Below, in pieces: positions 8,325 through 16,513 of a stretch of DNA of 64,000 bases. The notes beneath the pieces were generated by a model. It did not search any database. It saw only the letters and a list, made by a program, of their open reading frames with translations, and was not told the origin of the DNA. Position numbers and translations under genes: made by a program. Origin of the DNA: Terriglobia bacterium (GTDB lineage: Bacteria; Acidobacteriota; Terriglobia; Terriglobales; Acidobacteriaceae). Location of the stretch: the NCBI GenBank assembly GCA_020073215.1, contig JAIQFO010000008.1:62001-126000 (forward strand). Direction: 5' to 3'. The first letter of the stretch is position 1, and each line of letters starts with the position of its first letter.

Positions 8325-8421
8325 GGGTTTTTGTGGGTTAAGGGTTTCCGTGCGATCCCCTGTTCCTCCTGTGGTCAAGCCTTTCGCCTCGTGCCGCGTA
8401 AATGTTAGGCTTGCAACGACA

Positions 8422-9531
8422 GTGAAGACCAACCCGCACTTCTATCCCGTAATTCTTGCTGGCGGCCGAGGCACGCGCTTCTGGCCGCTGAGCCGCAAGC
8501 GCCGCGCCAAGCAACTGCTGGCGCTCGACGGCAAGCAGACCATGATCCAGCAGACGGTAGCGCGCCTCGCACCCCTGGCCGCGCCGGGGCGTTTCTGGGT
8601 CATCACCAACGACGACCTGCGCCCCGCCATCTTGCGTCAACTTCCGGAGCTTCCTGCGAAGCAGACCATCGCCGAGCCTGCGGGACGTAACACGGCTCCC
8701 GCCATAGGACTGGCCGCATTTCTTTTACTTCGTCACGACCCCGAAGCGGTGCTCGGTCTGTTTCCCTCGGACCATGTCATTGCCGACTCCGCCGAATTCC
8801 GTGCGACTCTCGGTCGAGGAATCGAGATTGCCGCCGCGGGAGAAAACATCGTCGTGCTCGGCATCCGACCGACTCGGCCCGAAACTGGCTACGGCTATAT
8901 TGAGGCGGGCGCTCCAGATCATGACAGTTCGCTGCGTGTGCGCCGATTTACTGAAAAGCCGGATCTCGCCACTGCCAAGCAGTTTCTCGACGCAGGCAAC
9001 TACTTCTGGAACAGCGGCATGTTTCTCTGGCGTGCCGACACGCTGGCGAACGCGCTGCGCGAGTATCTTCCCAACACGGCTTCGCTTCTCGAAAAGATTG
9101 CTGCCACGCGTGGCACGCGCAGGTTCGCCGACACGTTTCGTAAGCTCTACCCGAAGTGCGAAAACATCAGCGTCGACTATGCCATCCTCGAGCCGCGTTC
9201 CGCCAAGGGAGAGGCCCAGTCGCGCATCTTCTGTCTCCCCTCCGATTTCGGATGGAGCGACCTCGGCTCCTGGACCACGCTGCATGAGCACCACGTGGCG
9301 AAGGCGAAACCCGCCGATGGAAGCCTGGTCTCAGCGTCCGGAAGCTTTGCCCTAAATGCGAAGAACAATTACGTTCACGCGCCCGGCAAGTTTGTCGCCC
9401 TGGTCGGAGTAAGCAACCTGGTAATTGTCGAGACCGGAGACGCCCTGCTCGTCACCACCCTCGACCAGTCCCAGGATGTTGGCAAAGTGGTGAAGCATCT
9501 GGATGAGAAGAAACTGAAGAAGTTGGTGTGA
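8422..9531 (+). CDS. manC: Mannose-1-phosphate guanylyltransferase
   Basis: A 369-residue nucleotidyltransferase making GDP-mannose from mannose-1-phosphate and GTP, feeding exopolysaccharide and O-antigen synthesis. The signature ILAGGRGTRFWPLSR near residues 11-25 is followed by KQLLAL, the sugar-binding EPAGRNTAPAIGLAA, LFPSDHVI, FTEKPD, YFWNSGMFLW and DFGWSDLGSW. It is a short type without the C-terminal isomerase domain of bifunctional enzymes, which fits the separate manA next door. I chose the GTG at 8422, just before the homology; an earlier in-frame GTG exists at 8350. Confidence 0.92.
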   Translation: MKTNPHFYPVILAGGRGTRFWPLSRKRRAKQLLALDGKQTMIQQTVARLAPLAAPGRFWVITNDDLRPAILRQLPELPAKQTIAEPAGRNTAPAIGLAAFLLLRHDPEAVLGLFPSDHVIADSAEFRATLGRGIEIAAAGENIVVLGIRPTRPETGYGYIEAGAPDHDSSLRVRRFTEKPDLATAKQFLDAGNYFWNSGMFLWRADTLANALREYLPNTASLLEKIAATRGTRRFADTFRKLYPKCENISVDYAILEPRSAKGEAQSRIFCLPSDFGWSDLGSWTTLHEHHVAKAKPADGSLVSASGSFALNAKNNYVHAPGKFVALVGVSNLVIVETGDALLVTTLDQSQDVGKVVKHLDEKKLKKLV

Positions 9532-9541
9532 CAGTACGCTC

Positions 9542-11020
9542 ATGACGCAAATCAAGTTTGGTACCGACGGCTGGCGCGGCCTGATTGCCGACGATTTCAC
9601 TTTCGACAACGTGCGCCGCGTGGCCGGAGCGATTGCCGGCTACGTTCTCAAGCACGAAGATTCCCAGCGCGGCGTCGTTATCGGTTACGACACGCGCTTC
9701 TTGTCCGATCATGCCGCTCGTGCCGTTGCGCATGTGATTGCTGACAGTGGGATTCCCGTGCTGCTGGCTAACGACTACGTGCCCACGCCCGCGGTTTCCT
9801 ACAGCGTTAAGAAGCGGCGCGCAGCGGGCGGCGTTATGGTCACCTCGAGCCACAATCCTTGGAACTGGAATGGCGTGAAGTTCAAAGCCAAGTTTGGAGG
9901 CTCGGCCACGCCCGCGATCATGAAGTTGATCGAAGATGAACTGGAGCAGACGCAGAATCGTGGCCACGGGCAACTGCCGAGCTTCGCTCGGCCTGGACGG
10001 GCGGGGGCGCCCGTCCCCACACTAGAACAGGCACCAGCGAAAATCGAAGAGGCGGATCTGAAGCCCGCCTATGTGGAGGCGATCTGCCAGTTTGCCGACC
10101 TCAAACTGATCCGCAACGCGAACTTCAAGTTTGCCATCGACTCGATGTACGGCTCGGGGCGCGGAGTTTTGCCGGGCATCTTCGACAAGAATGGAATTCG
10201 GCACGTCGCGATCCGCCAGGAGGTGAACCCGTTATTTCCCGGCATCAATCCCGAACCGATCCTGCCGCACGTCGCGCTGCTGCAGGAAACCGTGGTGAAA
10301 GAAAAATGCCACGCCGGCTTGGTTACCGACGGCGACGCCGACCGCATCGGCGCCGTGGCCGAAGACGGCAGCTTCGTCGATTCCCACAAGTGCATGTCGG
10401 TGCTGCTGCATTGGTTGCTGGTGCGCAAGAAGTGGCCAGGCGACGTGGTGCGGGCCTTCAACACCACGGGCATGATGGACCGCATCGCCGCGAAGTACGG
10501 ACGCCGGCTGCACGAGTGCTCCATCGGCTTCAAGTACATTGCCGATCTGATGATGGACCATGAAATTCTGATTGGCGGAGAAGAGTCCGGCGGCATTGGA
10601 TATAGCCGCTTTATCCCGGAACGCGATGGCATTCTGAACGCGCTGCTGCTGGCGAATGTGATGGCGGAAGAAGGGAAGCCGCTCGGCCAGTTGGTCGGCG
10701 ATCTGCAGCGTGAATTCGGCGCACACTACTATGGCCGGCGCGATCTCCACATTTCCGATGACATGAAGAACGGCGCCATCCGGCGCGCCGGCGATGCGCA
10801 AACTACGGCGCTCGGCACCTATCGGATCCTGCGTAAGCAGAATCGCGACGGCGTGAAGTTCTACCTGGATGCTCCCAAGTATGGGAACGGCGCCGATGCC
10901 TGGGTGTTGTTTCGCGCCTCCGGCACTGAACGCATGCTGCGCTGCTATGTGGAAGCCGCCACACCCGAACTGGTGGAAGAAATTCTGGAGAGCGGCGAAA
11001 GATTCGTCAGGCGGGGCTAG
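9542..11020 (+). CDS. Phosphoglucomutase/phosphomannomutase family protein
   Basis: A 492-residue alpha-D-phosphohexomutase. The catalytic serine lies in TSSHNP (residues 101-106), the metal loop is DGDADR (263-268), the sugar-specificity loop is GGEESGGIGY, and the phosphate-binding loop is RASGTER near the C-terminus. It starts 10 bases after manC and probably converts mannose-6-P to mannose-1-P for it; glucose substrates are possible. Residues about 146-159 (FARPGRAGAPVP region) are encoded by two GC-rich hairpins like the intergenic REP elements, so a repeat seems to have inserted in frame in the surface linker between domains 1 and 2. Confidence 0.92.
   Translation: MTQIKFGTDGWRGLIADDFTFDNVRRVAGAIAGYVLKHEDSQRGVVIGYDTRFLSDHAARAVAHVIADSGIPVLLANDYVPTPAVSYSVKKRRAAGGVMVTSSHNPWNWNGVKFKAKFGGSATPAIMKLIEDELEQTQNRGHGQLPSFARPGRAGAPVPTLEQAPAKIEEADLKPAYVEAICQFADLKLIRNANFKFAIDSMYGSGRGVLPGIFDKNGIRHVAIRQEVNPLFPGINPEPILPHVALLQETVVKEKCHAGLVTDGDADRIGAVAEDGSFVDSHKCMSVLLHWLLVRKKWPGDVVRAFNTTGMMDRIAAKYGRRLHECSIGFKYIADLMMDHEILIGGEESGGIGYSRFIPERDGILNALLLANVMAEEGKPLGQLVGDLQREFGAHYYGRRDLHISDDMKNGAIRRAGDAQTTALGTYRILRKQNRDGVKFYLDAPKYGNGADAWVLFRASGTERMLRCYVEAATPELVEEILESGERFVRRG
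9976..10016. repeat. REP-like double hairpin inside the phosphohexomutase gene
   Basis: Two adjacent palindromes lie within the coding frame: GCCGAGC-ttc-GCTCGGC (9976-9992) and GGACGGGCG-gggg-CGCCCGTCC (9995-10016). They resemble the hairpins in intergenic spaces of this window. The frame is preserved. Confidence 0.7.
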
Positions 11021-11099
11021 ACCCGAGTAGTTTTAACTGCATATTGGCGTTGCCCAGCTATACAACCACTTACACGGACTTCAACCAAGTAATGGAAGG

Positions 11100-11105
11100 T
11101 ATAAT
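11100..11105 (+). promoter_or_regulatory. Candidate -10 box for the SPFH gene
   Basis: TATAAT at 11100-11105 would place the start site about 35 bases before the ATG at 11146, leaving room for the GGAGG ribosome-binding site at about 11133. This is a normal led transcript, in contrast to the leaderless-type spacing seen elsewhere in the window. Confidence 0.45.
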
Positions 11106-11145
11106 CTGGCTTGCTTCCAGTAAGAAGCAAGCGGAGGAAACCAAG

Positions 11146-12054
11146 ATGGATCAACTGTACTGGGTTCCGTTAGCGATCGCAGGCCTCATTGTTCTTTACC
11201 TGGTTCTGGGAAGCTTTTTCACCGTGCGCACGGCTGAAGTCGCCGTCATCACGCGATTCGGCAAGTTTCTTCGGGTCGCCGAGCCCGGATTGAATTGGAA
11301 GCGCCCGTTTTTCGATACCGTGGCGGGCACCGTAAGTCTGCGTGTGAATCAGATCACTTTGACCATGGAGACAAAGACCAAAGACAACGTATTCGTCACC
11401 ATTCCGATTTCGGTGCAGAACCGCGTTCGTCCGGAAAAAGTTTACGATGCCTACTACAAGTTGTCCGATCCGGTGGCGCAAATCAAATCCTACGTCGAGC
11501 AGGTGATCCTGGGGCATGTTCCGGGAATGACGCTGGACGAGGTGTTTGCCTCGCAATCCAGTATCGCCGCGGCGGTCAAGCAGGAACTGGACGCGGACAT
11601 GGCGACCTTCGGATACGAAATTGTCAATGTGCTGGTGACCGACATTGTTCCCGACGCCAAGGTAAAGTCGGCTATGAACGACATCAACGCGGCACAGCGC
11701 GAACAGGTGGCCGCGAACGCCAGGGGCGAGGCGGAGAAGATTCTGGTGGTGAAGAAGGCCGAGGCCGAAGCGGAAAGCAAAGCTCTCCAGGGACAGGGAA
11801 TCGCAAATCAAAGGAAGGCGATCATCGAAGGGCTGCAGGCCTCGATCGAACAGTTCCAGAAGGTGGTGGAGGGGGCGTCCGCAAGAGAAGTCATGCAGTT
11901 GGTGATGGTCACGCAGTATTTCGATACGCTGAAGTCAATTGGCGAGAGCGACAAGACCAACACGCTATTTCTAGCTCACTCGCCCGCGGCGGTCAAAGAA
12001 GTCTCGGATCAGATTCTGCAGTCCATGCTCGTAGCGGAGAGAGCGAACGGCTGA
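11146..12054 (+). CDS. SPFH/Band 7 (stomatin-like) membrane protein
   Basis: A 302-residue stomatin/prohibitin-family protein. One N-terminal membrane segment (residues 6-25) is followed by the Band 7 domain, which begins TVRTAEVAVITRFGKFLRV and contains the IPISVQNRV strand. An alanine/glutamate coiled coil follows (AAQREQVAANARGEAEK... to AEAESKALQ), as in flotillin and HflK/C proteins. It probably forms membrane rings or microdomains. GGAGG precedes this ATG at proper spacing, so I prefer it over the earlier in-frame start at 11044. It is likely co-oriented with the M48 protease, a common pairing of scaffold and protease, but co-transcription is not shown. Confidence 0.9.
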   Translation: MDQLYWVPLAIAGLIVLYLVLGSFFTVRTAEVAVITRFGKFLRVAEPGLNWKRPFFDTVAGTVSLRVNQITLTMETKTKDNVFVTIPISVQNRVRPEKVYDAYYKLSDPVAQIKSYVEQVILGHVPGMTLDEVFASQSSIAAAVKQELDADMATFGYEIVNVLVTDIVPDAKVKSAMNDINAAQREQVAANARGEAEKILVVKKAEAEAESKALQGQGIANQRKAIIEGLQASIEQFQKVVEGASAREVMQLVMVTQYFDTLKSIGESDKTNTLFLAHSPAAVKEVSDQILQSMLVAERANG

Positions 12055-12164
12055 AGCTGAAGAGTTGCCATCCACGGCCCGGAACTCGACGGACTGAGCA
12101 CATCCAACCGTCATTTCGCGCCTAGCCAGCCGCGGAACGCGATAGGATAATAACAACCCTCAGC

Positions 12165-13307
12165 ATGATGGCGACCAAGGAAACCGCACCGATCCTCGCC
12201 GATTCTCCGGAATCGCGCCGCTACAACCGCGTCAAGCGGTGGCTGGGCATTGCCGATTTCGCGCTCGGCTTCGGGCTGCTGGTCGTGCTGTTGGCGACGG
12301 GCTGGAGCGGGACGCTCCGCGATCTGGCGGAGCGCGGTGCCTCGCAGAATTATCCCTACGCAGTTTTTCTCTACGTCCTGATGCTGACGCTGATCAGCAA
12401 AGTGCTCGGAACTCCCCTTGACTACTACGGCTTCCGGCTCGAGCACCGCTACAACCTTTCCAACCAGCGCCTTCGCTCCTGGCTCTGGGACGAATTCAAA
12501 GGGTTGCTGATTGGCTTGGTGATGGCGACGATCGTGGTCGAAGTGCTCTACATGCTCATCCGTCAAACTCCGCAGCACTGGTGGGTGATCGCGTGGGCGG
12601 TTTTCCTCGGACTTTTTGTGCTGCTCGCGCAACTCGCGCCGGTTGTGCTGTTTCCAATTTTCTACAAATTCGAACCGCTCGAAAACGAGGAACTCAAGCG
12701 CCGCTTGATCGTTCTGGGCGAACGCGCCGGCACGCGCGTGCGAGGCGTCTATAAGTGGCATCTTTCCGAGAAGAGCAAGAAGGCCAACGCCGCGCTCACG
12801 GGACTCGGCGCCACCCGGCGCATCATTCTAGCCGACACTCTGTTAGACAATTATTCTGACGACGAAATCGAAGCCGTGCTCGCCCACGAACTAGGCCATC
12901 ACGTGCACCGGCACATTCTCAAGAGTATTTTCGTGCAGGCGGGAATCACACTGTTTGGCTTCTGGCTGGCCAACGATGTTCTCACCTACGCCGTGGAGCG
13001 CCGCCACATGTTCGAGACCATGCATGATTTTGCCAATCTGCCGCTGCTGATTCTGGTCTCGACCGTGCTCTCGTTTTTGCTCATGCCCGCGCTCAACGCC
13101 TACTCCCGCTTCAACGAGCGGCAGGCCGACCGCTATTGTTTCCATTCGGTGGCGAGCGTCGAGCCCTTTATTTCGTCGATGAATAAGTTGGCCGAGCAGA
13201 ATCTCGCGGAAAAGACCCCGTCCCGTTGGGTGGAGTGGCTGCTCCACTCCCACCCTGCGATCGCAAAGCGAATCGCCGCCGCCGAAGCCTGGGCGAAGGC
13301 GCACTGA
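12165..13307 (+). CDS. M48 family metalloprotease, CAAX prenyl protease 1 (Ste24) type
   Basis: A 380-residue integral membrane zinc protease. The zinc motif HELGHH is at residues 241-246 and the third-ligand region is FNERQADRYC (about 325). Several hydrophobic segments flank it (about 29-47, 67-82, 112-133, 139-165, 255-275, 290-310). The N-terminal part with LGTPLDYYGFRLEHRYNLS is characteristic of Ste24 rather than HtpX. In bacteria without prenylated CAAX proteins such enzymes probably act in membrane protein quality control. Two ATGs in tandem (12165, 12168) are possible starts; a TAGGAT/GATAAT pair lies 12-20 bases upstream. Confidence 0.92.
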   Translation: MMATKETAPILADSPESRRYNRVKRWLGIADFALGFGLLVVLLATGWSGTLRDLAERGASQNYPYAVFLYVLMLTLISKVLGTPLDYYGFRLEHRYNLSNQRLRSWLWDEFKGLLIGLVMATIVVEVLYMLIRQTPQHWWVIAWAVFLGLFVLLAQLAPVVLFPIFYKFEPLENEELKRRLIVLGERAGTRVRGVYKWHLSEKSKKANAALTGLGATRRIILADTLLDNYSDDEIEAVLAHELGHHVHRHILKSIFVQAGITLFGFWLANDVLTYAVERRHMFETMHDFANLPLLILVSTVLSFLLMPALNAYSRFNERQADRYCFHSVASVEPFISSMNKLAEQNLAEKTPSRWVEWLLHSHPAIAKRIAAAEAWAKAH

Positions 13308-13325
13308 CGCGCGGCAAGACCCAAA

Positions 13326-13403
13326 TCCACCACCGAGACACAGAGTCACAGAGGAAGAACCAGGAACAGAATCTTCTCTGTGCCTCTGTGACCCGGTGGT
13401 GGA
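13326..13403. repeat. ACAGAG-type inverted repeat element
   Basis: The left arm 13326-13353 (TCCACCACCGAG start) and right arm 13376-13403 (GGTGGTGGA end) form an imperfect 28-bp inverted repeat made of 8-bp CACAGAG-like units. It lies between the convergent M48 protease and kdsB genes and could act as a bidirectional terminator-like stem, although it has no T-run. Confidence 0.75.
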
Positions 13404-13419
13404 TGTCGCTTCTTCCAAG

Positions 13420-14139
13420 TTACTTCTGCCGCAGAATCTCCTCGACCCGCCGCACATCGTCTTCCGTATCCACGCCCACCGTGTCGAAGGGCGTTTCGGC
13501 CACGTAGATCGGCACGCCGTTCTCGAGGAAGCGCAGTTGTTCCAGCCGCTCGCAGCGCTCGAGCGACGACTCCGGCCAGCCGACGAACTTCTCCAGCGTG
13601 CCCTTGCGAAATCCGTAGATTCCGAGGTGCTTGTAGTACCGGGGATGCGCGCCGTCGCGGTCGAAGGGAATCGTGGCGCGAGAAAAGTAGAGGGCGCGGC
13701 CAGCGGCGTCGGTCACCACCTTCACGGCGCCGGGATTGTTGATGTCGACATCAGCCGCCGGCGTTTTCAGTGTGCCCACTTCGACCTCCAGTGGCCGCAT
13801 GATTTCGATCAGTTCGGCGATGTGTTCCGGACGAGTCAGGGGCTCGTCCCCCTGGACATCGATATAGATATCAGCAGGAATGACGGTAGAGATTTCGTGG
13901 GTGCGCTCCGTGCCTGAGCGATGAGCGGGAGAAGTCATCCGCACGCCAAATCCGCTTCGCTGGCAGAACTGGACAATTTCGTCGGAGTCGGTAGCCACCA
14001 CGACTTCGTCGAGTTGGGGGCAACTGCGCACGGCCCGGTAGGTCAGCGCCAGCAACGGGACGCCGGCGATCTCGCGCAGCATCTTGCGGGGCAGGCGCGT
14101 CGAAGCCAGCCGCGCCGGAATCACAGCGATGACTTTCAT
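13420..14139 (-). CDS. kdsB: 3-deoxy-manno-octulosonate cytidylyltransferase KdsB
   Basis: A 239-residue enzyme that activates KDO as CMP-KDO for lipid A-core synthesis, evidence that the cell has lipopolysaccharide. The N-terminal nucleotide loop is VIPARLASTRLPRKML. VVVATDSDEI, the TSPAHRSGTER motif, IYIDVQGDEPL, and YFSRATIPFDRDG with the KHLGIYGFRK segment are all typical. Homology begins at MKVIAVIPARL, so the start is the ATG at 14139 and not the upstream in-frame ATG at 14247, whose extension is low-complexity spacer sequence. Confidence 0.96.
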   Translation of the reverse strand: MKVIAVIPARLASTRLPRKMLREIAGVPLLALTYRAVRSCPQLDEVVVATDSDEIVQFCQRSGFGVRMTSPAHRSGTERTHEISTVIPADIYIDVQGDEPLTRPEHIAELIEIMRPLEVEVGTLKTPAADVDINNPGAVKVVTDAAGRALYFSRATIPFDRDGAHPRYYKHLGIYGFRKGTLEKFVGWPESSLERCERLEQLRFLENGVPIYVAETPFDTVGVDTEDDVRRVEEILRQK

Positions 14140-14199
14140 GCGCTCAGTTTCGCATGGAGACGCGTGGTTTGACACGCCATTCCATTGACACCCGTTCGA

Positions 14200-14228
14200 T
14201 TGACACTCATTCCATGCACTTTTAGAAT
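14200..14228 (+). promoter_or_regulatory. Near-consensus sigma-70 promoter for the tRNA gene
   Basis: TTGACA (14200-14205) and TAGAAT (14223-14228) are separated by exactly 17 bases, the best promoter match in the window. Predicted transcription starts near 14236, about 80 bases before the tRNA. TTGACAC also occurs at 14169 and 14185, giving three copies at 15-16 base spacing. The leader carries an inverted repeat (CAGGGAC at 14233-14239, GTCCCTG at 14283-14289). Confidence 0.7.
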
Positions 14229-14313
14229 GAGTCAGGGACGCGCCCACCCGCGTCTGCGGGATTCTGTGCCCATTTCCGGGCTGTCCCTGGTTCCTTCCGC
14301 GTATTTCCGGATT

Positions 14314-14390
14314 GGCGGTGTAGCTCAGGTGGTTAGAGCGACGGTCTCATAATCCGTAGGTCGTAGGTTCGAGTCCTACCGCCGCCACCA
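14314..14390 (+). tRNA. tRNA with CAT anticodon, probably elongator tRNA-Met
   Basis: A 77-base cloverleaf with encoded CCA. The acceptor stem GGCGGTG pairs with CGCCGCC (one T-G wobble). The D arm is TAGCTCAGGTGGTTAGAGC, the anticodon loop is CTCATAA, and the T arm is GTAGGTTCGAGTCCTAC. The bases closing the anticodon loop (T31 and T39) do not pair. The CAT anticodon could also be the lysidine-modified isoleucine tRNA; the first acceptor pair G-C rules out initiator tRNA. I prefer elongator Met. Confidence 0.9.
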
Positions 14391-14500
14391 GATTCAACGA
14401 GTTTGCCCTCTGCCCACAAACAGGAGCATTTGGGCAGGTCCCCCGGCATTGCGTTCGCGCGGTACGATAGCTGATAGCCTTTGATCCCACGGAGCGTGTC

Positions 14501-15949
14501 ATGATACCTGCACTCGTGAACCTGCAACCGGAAGCATTATGGAAGCACTTTGACCGATTGGCGGCGATTCCTCGCGCCTCCACAAAGGAAGCGGCCGCGA
14601 GGGAGTACGTAGCGGCTCTTGCAGCAAAGCTGGGCCTCGAATCCGTAGAGGACGATGTCGGCAATCTCGTGGTCCGGAAACCTGCGCGGCCGGGCCGCGA
14701 GGGAGCACCCATGGCCCTCCTCCAGGGCCACCTCGACATGGTGTGTGAGAAGAATGAGAGTACCGTTCATGATTTCGATGTCGACCCGATCAAGGTGGTA
14801 AGGGATGGCGACTGGTTAAAGGCAGAGGGTACGACCCTGGGCTCCGATAACGGAGTGGGCGTGGCCGCCGCGCTGGCCGTCATGGAGAGCACTGACATTG
14901 CCCATGGTCCGTTGGAGTTCGTTTTCACGATTGACGAGGAAAGCGGACTCACGGGCGCTTCGGCATTCCCGGGCGGCTTGCTGAAGTCTAAGTATTTTCT
15001 CAACCTTGACAACGAAGAGAAAGGCACCCTCTGTATCGGTTGTTCAGGGGGCGTGAAGACGACCGCTCGACGTAGGGTCCGGTTTCATCCTGCAGGTCGG
15101 GGATCAGCCTTGCGCATCAAGGTATTTGGCCTGAAGGGTGGCCACTCCGGTGTTGATATTCATCAAGGCCGCGGCAATGCCCTGCGAATCATGGGTGGTG
15201 TCCTCCAGATGTTGCTCGATCGCCTTCCGATCGAGGTCGCCGAGGTCAATGGTGGAAGTGCGCAGAACGCGATTCCGCGTGAAGCTGCGGCTTTGGTGCT
15301 AACGGATTCCTCTCGCGAGAGTGACCTCAGATCGCTTGTCGCCACAGCCGAAGCTGGATACAAGGCTGACTTTGGGGCCTTCGATTCCGGACTGCGGATC
15401 ACCGTCGAGAAAGCCGAACGGCCGGCACGAGTGCTGGACCCGAGTGACGCGAAACAAACCGTGGCGCTGCTCGCCAGCCTGCATCACGGTGTTCTGGCTA
15501 TGAGCCCCGACGTTGCCGGCTTGGTCCAGACGTCCACGAACCTGGCGACGGTCAATACCAAGACGGATGTGGTGGAGATTGTTACCAGTCAGCGCAGCGC
15601 AATCGAGAGTAGCATGCTGGCTGCCGCCCGCATGGTGGCGACGGTCTGCGGCCTCGCGGGATTCGAGGTGGAACACGGCGGCAAATACCCAGGCTGGAAA
15701 CCCGAGCCCAACAGTGACATCGTGCGCAAGCTTCAGGAGTTGCATCAGAAACTGTTCGGCGAGCCGGCAAAGTTGATCGCGATGCACGCGGGCCTCGAAT
15801 GTGGCGTTATTGGCGAGAAATATCCGGGCATGCAGATGGTGTCTTTCGGTCCGACGATCGTAGACCCTCACAGCCCGAACGAGCGCGTGCTGATATCGTC
15901 CGTGGAGAGCTTCTGGAACTACCTTAAGTTGGTCCTCGAAAACCTGTGA
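14501..15949 (+). CDS. pepD: Aminoacyl-histidine dipeptidase (beta-Ala-His dipeptidase) PepD
   Basis: A 482-residue M20C family di-zinc peptidase that cleaves Xaa-His and related dipeptides. Metal and catalytic residues are visible: H77 and D79 in LQGHLDMV, D116 in TLGSDNGVG, E146/E147 in TIDEESGLTGA, D173 in FLNLDNEEKG, and the C-terminal histidine in AMHAGLECGVIGEKYPGMQMVSFGPTI. The dimerisation/lid domain occupies roughly residues 200-400 (KGGHSGVDIHQGRGNAL). Full family length. It starts with ATG at 14501, preceded by GGAG at 14491; a TACGAT upstream is a possible -10. Confidence 0.95.
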   Translation: MIPALVNLQPEALWKHFDRLAAIPRASTKEAAAREYVAALAAKLGLESVEDDVGNLVVRKPARPGREGAPMALLQGHLDMVCEKNESTVHDFDVDPIKVVRDGDWLKAEGTTLGSDNGVGVAAALAVMESTDIAHGPLEFVFTIDEESGLTGASAFPGGLLKSKYFLNLDNEEKGTLCIGCSGGVKTTARRRVRFHPAGRGSALRIKVFGLKGGHSGVDIHQGRGNALRIMGGVLQMLLDRLPIEVAEVNGGSAQNAIPREAAALVLTDSSRESDLRSLVATAEAGYKADFGAFDSGLRITVEKAERPARVLDPSDAKQTVALLASLHHGVLAMSPDVAGLVQTSTNLATVNTKTDVVEIVTSQRSAIESSMLAAARMVATVCGLAGFEVEHGGKYPGWKPEPNSDIVRKLQELHQKLFGEPAKLIAMHAGLECGVIGEKYPGMQMVSFGPTIVDPHSPNERVLISSVESFWNYLKLVLENL

Positions 15950-16351
15950 GCAGGACCTGGGGTCACCTACCCTGTCTTAGCTTTCCTTAGCTTTCCTTGG
16001 ACCGGCGCGGACGCGGGATGTTGTCCTTCCTGGGCTCACGATTAGAAGCCGGGGGTATGGTGGGTGCGCGGGCGGAACGGACCCGACCGCCGTGTCTACC
16101 AGCCCGTTTGAGGACGATTGGCAAGGTAAGAGGCCGATTTTCGAGCTGCAAGCCGTGCGCCCCGGTCAAGTCCGACTCGGACGCGCGTCATTTAACCGTT
16201 AAACTCCCTCAAAATCACATCCGTAAATGCTTGAAAAACCGTGAGATCGCCGCTCCACCTCTTTGTCACCCCATTTCACTTGTCCGCCGATCCCGATGCG
16301 CCTAGGTTGGCCGCGGTACTTCCTCGCGGAGGGTGGATGTGAGCGGCCCTC
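15950..16351. other. Intergenic stretch between pepD and the lipoprotein leader
   Basis: No gene is supported here. Immediately after pepD there is a short tandem repeat (TTAGCTTTCC twice, about 15976-15999). The rest is unremarkable GC-rich sequence with short unconserved frames on both strands. No terminator hairpin with a T-run was found. Confidence 0.5.
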
Positions 16352-16497
16352 CGGCACAGCAGCAAGAAGGTCTCCTGCGCTCTGGTGCCGTTTCTTTTTG
16401 CTACCTGCCGAAGGGCCGTTCACCTCTTCGCCCTCAGAAACAGGAGCACCAGAGCGTCGTCCACCGGGTCTTAACCGACGCACCAGCAGCGGTGGAC
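16352..16497 (+). promoter_or_regulatory. Structured 5' leader with mutually exclusive stems
   Basis: Several perfect pairings overlap one another. (a) CGGCAC 16352-16357 pairs with GTGCCG 16385-16390. (b) GCTCTGGTGC 16379-16388 pairs with GCACCAGAGC 16446-16455, extended by GTTTCT 16390-16395 with AGAAAC 16436-16441. (c) CTGGTGC can instead pair with GCACCAG 16480-16486. (d) GCGTCG 16454-16459 pairs with CGACGC 16476-16481. (e) GTCCACCG 16459-16466 pairs with CGGTGGAC 16490-16497, ending three bases before the GGGGAGG ribosome-binding site. Competing stems next to a ribosome-binding site suggest a cis-regulatory RNA. It matches no riboswitch consensus that I can recall. Confidence 0.5.
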
Positions 16498-16513
16498 AAC
16501 GGGGAGGAACACC

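Noticed and set aside
14390-16000. Integration site (att) at the tRNA gene
   Set aside because: The 3' end of the tRNA is not repeated downstream in the window and no integrase gene lies nearby.
16352-16497. c-di-GMP-I riboswitch
   Set aside because: The leader is structured, but the conserved GEMM-I internal sequences and tetraloop-receptor features are not present.
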